Program-made: the position numbers and the translations under genes | NCBI GenBank assembly: GCA_944390015.1 | Contig: CALXOL010000011.1 | Location: forward strand, 24,762 to 88,761 | Source: an uncultured Spirochaetaceae bacterium | Lineage (GTDB): Bacteria; Spirochaetota; Spirochaetia; Sphaerochaetales; Sphaerochaetaceae | Length of the DNA: 64,000 bases | Reading direction: 5' to 3' | The notes under the pieces: generated by a model | What the model was told of the DNA's origin: nothing | Seen by the model: only the letters and a program-made list of their open reading frames with translations | Database searches by the model: none | Part shown: positions 60,301 through 64,000 of the stretch, one piece after another | How the letters are laid out: every line of letters begins with the position of its first letter | Numbering within the stretch: position 1 is the first letter of the stretch

Positions 60301-60936
60301 AATCCCACTGGTAGCGATTCATATGAAAGAATAATGGGTATCCCGGAAGGTAAATGGAATTATCTGCCTAAAACTTCTACGTTCGATAAGATGGCAATAT
60401 CGCTGATAAAAGTAAAAGGAAAAACTGCTGATGATGAAAATATGTCTGAGGGGGTTTTCTTTGTGGATTCATCCCAGAATTATATTGCTACATACATAAA
60501 TAGCACAAAGGCATTAGATTATATAAAGACTGATTCTGCTGACAATGCTCCTGCTGTTGATGCAATAAACTTTGATAAAGCTAAGCTTGCAAAAAGAGTA
60601 AAAGCTGTAGCAAAGATGCAGTATGAAAATCCAACAAACTGTTACAATATCAAGCCTCAAGCAGAAAAGGCCTTGAATATTATAATACCGTATCTAGCAG
60701 ATGTAAGCTTGCGTGAAGATTTTTTTGGGAATATCAGACTCGGAATTGTAAGATCTGACTTGCAAAAAGATTTCGAAACTATTGTAAGAAAGATTGTGAA
60801 TGAACAGAAAAAACAGCAAAGCCTGTCGCAGAGTACCATTTTTGAATTCACCAAGGTTTATACAAGAATCAAAGAGAATGTTATGGAAGGAAAGATTGCA
60901 GTCGAAATGAGTGAAGTTCTCAACTACGCACGTTAA
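57343..60936 (+). CDS. phospholipase D-like nuclease/SNF2-family helicase fusion
   Basis: 1197 residues. Residues 1-200 are a PLD-like domain with one HKD-type motif: H130-x-K132 and G149-S-S-N152 (LHAKAYIF ... LGSSNFTKAGL). A superfamily 2 SNF2/RapA-like motor follows: Walker A DSVGLGKT (278-285), DEAH at 367-370, LLTATPINN, motif V STDVLSEGQNLQ (857 on), and motif VI QRNGRINR (887-894). A charged coiled insert lies around 640-720. A single HKD motif would need dimerisation, as in BfiI nuclease. AGGT lies 10 nt before the ATG. The downstream gene is an adenine methyltransferase, so this is probably the translocase and effector half of a restriction-modification-like defence. Codon use is AT-rich compared with the housekeeping genes. 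Confidence 0.88.
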   Translation: MDYPRLIDNMRVSLGNTLLKIAPDFSELSIATGYWDLPGTAEIIDSIKDYKSIRLLIGQEPMSLRYQKKLSLDFSKPDSLFPGDDIKADLVDSYTKHIELDKLKDTVTKLCDLINSKRLEVRVYRKATLHAKAYIFGDYTSNSSKAILGSSNFTKAGLFNNTELNAFESDYRVVNFKPVSDDQENGYLSWFDTLWNDEECVDWTGDFRDTIQHSPVGNLTYGPYDAYIRALMEIYPEEIIPPQILNKDTADILFSFQNRNAGILINKLNNNGIAILADSVGLGKTITAGAVIKFYMEQNSKCNILIIAPAALKQQWKDDLANVLDIFEVNGDYQIVSQQDSNAIDKIRTDYELAKRRSRNLDLIVIDEAHNLRSKAGRHHDSVLELLQQHPDAKVLLLTATPINNSLMDLANIIQLASRGRLSSVSVSYPRADGQIDVIDFFDALKKIQSGIKKASNNKENIEGFLLPFKPTIHEGLRHYLVRSTRQGVEAEGGIIDKITGQRRTFPKTNISALTYAYPPQVENEIYNTMGDSVNTIFEGIDPRSVNLEELSTRTQMTSHPLEFLKDIDSSIYFSANKKNLIQNILQVVFMMGFTPYRPFMYQHKYWNKSIQDLRELTIPENIKIQLSVHNIMHITWLKRLESSASALLYSIRNYEKRLDLFEKYLNKGYIVNISDTSLLESDYNNGEDIEQAFNDYDEYLRKKEEVIENGENADDLKKQGIERIVADSQIYNIKEMRKDIERERNIIKFLKDNISKVISPENNPKIKVLHDEIKKILDSGKYGKKVLVFSFFADTIKYIEQYGSSIFSDIDKDFDKHSGFIYGQGIDSENIAKRFSPNSKHYTLKDGEQEINFLFSTDVLSEGQNLQDAGYLINFDLHWNPVRMIQRNGRINRLGSPYNEVQISNMRPTEDLDLYLGLVNRLERKINTIKNTVGLDQGVLYTSEVNPIQFIEKYYTDGELPSDEDESLLSNSDKHVMVLRKFLAENPTGSDSYERIMGIPEGKWNYLPKTSTFDKMAISLIKVKGKTADDENMSEGVFFVDSSQNYIATYINSTKALDYIKTDSADNAPAVDAINFDKAKLAKRVKAVAKMQYENPTNCYNIKPQAEKALNIIIPYLADVSLREDFFGNIRLGIVRSDLQKDFETIVRKIVNEQKKQQSLSQSTIFEFTKVYTRIKENVMEGKIAVEMSEVLNYAR

Positions 60937-60984
60937 AAAAGGTGCTTAATCTGCTATAATATAATCAAAGAAATATTAGGAATT

Positions 60985-63900
60985 ATGATGGAAAACAACA
61001 GATACGAAAAGATAAACAAAGCCCTACATAAGCTTGCTACCACAAAGGACAAGGAAGACATTATTTATTCAGGCATTGATGTTGCAAACGAAGTTATGCA
61101 CGTTCTTGGCATTCCTTACGATAAGATGGAAAGTGGTGAAGACGCACTTTATTCTCCTATCAAAAACAGCAGCTTCAGAAATCAGAAAATGGAAGAATGG
61201 TTCCAGGAGCATTTGTTTATACGTCCTGCTAGGCTTGCTTTCCGTCAATATGATGGTGACTATCCAATTGAGAGCATGTTTTATGTGTTATCTTCAACAC
61301 CTAGAAAGGATAGGATCGCTGCTACTACGCAGCTTTTTCCAAACTGGGAAGATGGAGCACTTTACATGATTCCACAATATAAGGTCGGAATTGATTTTTT
61401 CCTCTCTCCGAAGACTCGTTCTTTACTTTTTGTCGTTTCCCGAAAAGGCAGTTTGAGGGTCATGGAGCTCTCGGAACGGCTTTCAAATACACAAGTAGAG
61501 ATTCTTGATAAGATTCAGAGCTGTGCAACATTTACTGGAATAAATCCAAAAACAGGAGAAAAAGAACCCCTAGAACCACAACGTACAATACATAAAACAA
61601 TATGGGAAGCCCTTGAGCTAAAGAGCGTAAACAAGAAGTTCTACGAAGGAATTTCTGAACACTTTATGCTTTTATGCCAGCATCTCAAAACAAATATTCC
61701 AGAAGGCGTATCGGCAGAAGAGATCGTAGAAGCTTCAAAGGTATTCTCCAGCAGATTGATTGGTAGATTGCTATTTGTATGGTTTCTTAGAAAGAAAGGA
61801 ATTATCAATAAAGATTACAAGTACTTTGAAGTAGCAGATATTGATGCATCAGAGTACTACGAGAAAATGTTAAAGAAGCTTTTCTTTGCTACTTTAAATG
61901 TTCCAGTAAAAAGCAGAACTGAATTGGATGCTGATACTAAAACTCCATATTTGAATGGTGGACTTTTTGAGGCCCATGATAACGACTGGGCTGATAAGCA
62001 TATCAGTTTCCCAGCGAACTGGTTTGTTACACTTTACGCCCATTTAGATGAGTTTAACTTTACAACAGATGAATCATCACCAGAGTATGAACAGGTAGCC
62101 ATCGATCCTGAAATGCTAGGACGAGTATTTGAGAATCTTCTTGCGTCAATCGTCCCAGAAACATCAGAAGTTGCTTCAGAACGTAATCAGAAAGGTACAT
62201 TCTATACTCCAAGAGAGATTGTATCTTATATGTGTAAGACCTCTTTAAAAGAGTATATAAAGAAATGCTATCCGTCAGATATAAATTATGATGGTATAGA
62301 TAAACTGATTGATATGTCTGACTCTGATTACCTTTCCTATAAGAGTTCTGGAATGGCAGAATTATGGGGTGTTCGTTCAAATGAAGTAAAAGCAGAAATC
62401 ATTGAAATTCTTAATAAGATGAAGATCATCGATCCTGCTTGCGGTTCTGGTGCATTCCCAATTGGTATGCTACAGCTTCTCATTAAGACATACGATAGAT
62501 TAAATGCTATGTATGATGAAGAGCTTGGCAAGATGAGACTTACTAAGCCAAACGAACATAATAATTTATATCAGACAAAACTTTTTATCATTAGAAATAG
62601 CCTTTATGGTGTTGATATTGAACCTATGGCAATTGAAATATCAAGACTTAGGGCTTGGCTATCGTTGATTATCGATGATAAACAGAATGTCGATCCTCTT
62701 CCAAATCTTGATTTCAATTTCGTATGTGCAAATACACTTTTACCTCTACCTTCAAATGATAGTGGATTGGTATTATTCGAAGATACAAGCTATGAGAATA
62801 GGTTTAATTTATTAAGAGATAAATATTTTGATACCCATGACAAGAAAGAGAAAGATCTCTTAAGGACTGAATTTGAAAAACTTTATAGTGAGAAAACCGA
62901 TGATGAGCTTGCTCAGTCTGATAGGTTCAAGAAATTAACTACATGGGATCCTTTCAAAATATCAAAGCCAGCAGAGTTCTTTGATTCCAAGACTATGTTT
63001 AATACTGAAAGCTTCTCTATCGTTATAGGTAATCCTCCTTATGTTCAGCTGCAAAAAGACAAGGAGAAGTCTAAGAATCTCTATAAGCCATTGAACTATG
63101 AAACATATGAGGCTACAGGTGATTTATACTGCCTATTCATTGAAAAAGGTATAGCCTTGCTAAAAGAGAAAGAAGGTGTTCTCGCTTTTATTACTTCAAA
63201 TAAATGGATGAGGGCAGGATATGGAGAAAAATTAAGAGGATTCCTTGCAAAGAATAATCCTATGTATCTTATTGATTTTGGCGGAACCAAGGTTTTTGAT
63301 TCTGCTACAGTAGATACTGATATTATTGTAGCTTCAAAAGAAGAAAATAAACTTGCAACAAAAGCTTGCAGAATCAATCTTGATAAAGAGAAAGGTGAAA
63401 CGCTAGATAATTTGAGCGATTATGTTCAGCGAAATTTTGTCGAGAATCGGTTTCCTAATTCTGATGCTTGGGTTTTATTATCTCCTGTTGAAAAAAAGAT
63501 AAAAGAAAAGATTGAGAAAATAGGAACACCTCTTAAAGATTGGAACATTCAAATCTCGAGAGGCATAATTACAGGTTTAAATGAGGCTTTTATAATCTCA
63601 TCAGAAAAGCGTAATGAAATATTGAACAGTTGCCGAGAAGAGGATGAAAGAAAACGTACTGAAGAAATTATACGACCAATTCTTCGGGGCAGAGATATAA
63701 AGCAATATTCATGTGAGTGGATGGGACTATATCTGATTGCTACTTTTCCATCCAGAAATTATGACATCAATCAATATCCTGCTTTAAAAGAATATCTTTT
63801 AAAATTTGGACAACAGAAACTCGCTCAAACTGGAGAAAAGAATATTAATGGAATACCTAATAACAATGCGAGAAAAAAAACAAATAATGAATGGTTTGAA

Positions 63901-64000
63901 ACTCAGGATAGTATAAGTTATTGGGACGATTTTAATAAGCCCAAAATAATGTATCCAAACATGACAAAATACATGCCTTTTTATTATGATAAAAAAGGAT
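60985..64000 (+). CDS. Eco57I-like N6-adenine DNA methyltransferase/specificity protein (runs off window)
   Basis: Open from the ATG at 60985 (or 60988) to the window end, at least 1005 residues. The N-terminal ~300 residues are a helical region ending YLNGGLFEAHD, followed by FENLL and KGTFYTPREIVSYM. SAM motif I is DPACGSGAFPIGML (from residue 483), and the catalytic motif IV is NPPY (683-686), the N6-adenine type. The C-terminal part, with RGRD at 901-904 and KKTNNEWFETQDS, looks like a target-recognition domain of the TaqI/Eco57I kind. I see no separate nuclease motif so far. It starts 48 bp after the helicase gene and should act with it: the methyltransferase marks self DNA while the helicase/PLD protein attacks unmarked DNA. 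Confidence 0.88.
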   Translation, partial: MMENNRYEKINKALHKLATTKDKEDIIYSGIDVANEVMHVLGIPYDKMESGEDALYSPIKNSSFRNQKMEEWFQEHLFIRPARLAFRQYDGDYPIESMFYVLSSTPRKDRIAATTQLFPNWEDGALYMIPQYKVGIDFFLSPKTRSLLFVVSRKGSLRVMELSERLSNTQVEILDKIQSCATFTGINPKTGEKEPLEPQRTIHKTIWEALELKSVNKKFYEGISEHFMLLCQHLKTNIPEGVSAEEIVEASKVFSSRLIGRLLFVWFLRKKGIINKDYKYFEVADIDASEYYEKMLKKLFFATLNVPVKSRTELDADTKTPYLNGGLFEAHDNDWADKHISFPANWFVTLYAHLDEFNFTTDESSPEYEQVAIDPEMLGRVFENLLASIVPETSEVASERNQKGTFYTPREIVSYMCKTSLKEYIKKCYPSDINYDGIDKLIDMSDSDYLSYKSSGMAELWGVRSNEVKAEIIEILNKMKIIDPACGSGAFPIGMLQLLIKTYDRLNAMYDEELGKMRLTKPNEHNNLYQTKLFIIRNSLYGVDIEPMAIEISRLRAWLSLIIDDKQNVDPLPNLDFNFVCANTLLPLPSNDSGLVLFEDTSYENRFNLLRDKYFDTHDKKEKDLLRTEFEKLYSEKTDDELAQSDRFKKLTTWDPFKISKPAEFFDSKTMFNTESFSIVIGNPPYVQLQKDKEKSKNLYKPLNYETYEATGDLYCLFIEKGIALLKEKEGVLAFITSNKWMRAGYGEKLRGFLAKNNPMYLIDFGGTKVFDSATVDTDIIVASKEENKLATKACRINLDKEKGETLDNLSDYVQRNFVENRFPNSDAWVLLSPVEKKIKEKIEKIGTPLKDWNIQISRGIITGLNEAFIISSEKRNEILNSCREEDERKRTEEIIRPILRGRDIKQYSCEWMGLYLIATFPSRNYDINQYPALKEYLLKFGQQKLAQTGEKNINGIPNNNARKKTNNEWFETQDSISYWDDFNKPKIMYPNMTKYMPFYYDKKG

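Noticed and set aside
57343..64000. Labelling the island as DISARM or BREX
   Set aside because: No DUF1998, DrmA-type helicase, PglZ or BrxC-like gene is visible, and the PLD domain here is fused to the SNF2 protein; only shared logic remains.
1..64000. CRISPR arrays, rRNA genes, replication origin
   Set aside because: I looked for regularly spaced repeats, conserved rRNA segments and DnaA-box clusters and saw none.

Overview
The window reads as the chromosome of an anaerobic, host- or sediment-associated spirochaete, most likely near Sphaerochaeta/Treponema. This is inferred from gene content; no rRNA is present. The supporting evidence is: periplasmic binding proteins of three unrelated families that all begin the mature region with the spirochaetal-looking AGGASE motif; a RarA ATPase fused to a methyltransferase-like domain; lysine synthesis through DapL; only anaerobic-type nucleotide reduction (NrdD/NrdG); a 2[4Fe-4S] ferredoxin; TRAP transporters; and small outer-membrane-like beta-barrels.

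Layout. 1-2.8 kb: 5' end of phosphofructokinase, an XRE regulator with a Cof phosphatase, and an M18 aminopeptidase. 3.2-9.8 kb: a three-gene TRAP operon (dctP-dctQ-dctM) present twice in tandem. The two copies are identical over about 2.45 kb but differ in flanks, signal peptide and the last 0.6 kb, which looks like gene conversion. 9.8-12 kb: four unrecognised proteins, three of them acidic and helical. 12.1-13.8 kb: low-affinity phosphate uptake (DUF47 plus Pit). 14.2-20.8 kb: a PHP phosphoesterase, a GntR regulator and an Amadori-product (fructoselysine-type) operon with a deglycase, binding protein, two permeases and a kinase, but no ATPase. 20.9-23.1 kb: the complete AmmeMemoRadiSam trio. 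23.2-25.1 kb: three tandem paralogous barrel proteins. 25.2-27.2 kb: an AEC carrier, a frameshifted methyltransferase and a decayed AAA-ATPase-like gene. 27.4-27.9 kb: five tRNAs (His, Arg, Lys, Leu, Gly). 28-31.3 kb: an AAA/DUF4143 ATPase behind a long inverted repeat, a 2-hydroxyacid dehydrogenase and a methyltransferase. 31.6-36.2 kb: a complete branched-chain amino acid ABC operon. 36.3-46 kb: housekeeping genes (CBS-ACT protein, RarA fusion, lipoprotein, Bax-inhibitor-like protein, RluA, XseA/XseB, ferredoxin, topoisomerase III). 46.2-50.3 kb: dapB-dapA-dapL-lysA, making meso/LL-diaminopimelate and lysine. 50.3-53.9 kb: thioesterase, nrdG and nrdD, with two NrdR-like boxes before nrdD.

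54-64 kb is accessory. An intact ISL3-family insertion sequence with an 8-bp target duplication sits inside a decayed IS4-type transposase. It is followed by two small XRE regulators, a phospholipase-D-like/SNF2 helicase of 1197 residues and an Eco57I-like adenine methyltransferase that runs off the end. This last block is the best candidate for a little-described defence (restriction-modification-like) system.

Recurring design: each transporter operon has a stable hairpin between the binding-protein gene and the first permease gene, probably to keep binding protein in excess over membrane subunits.
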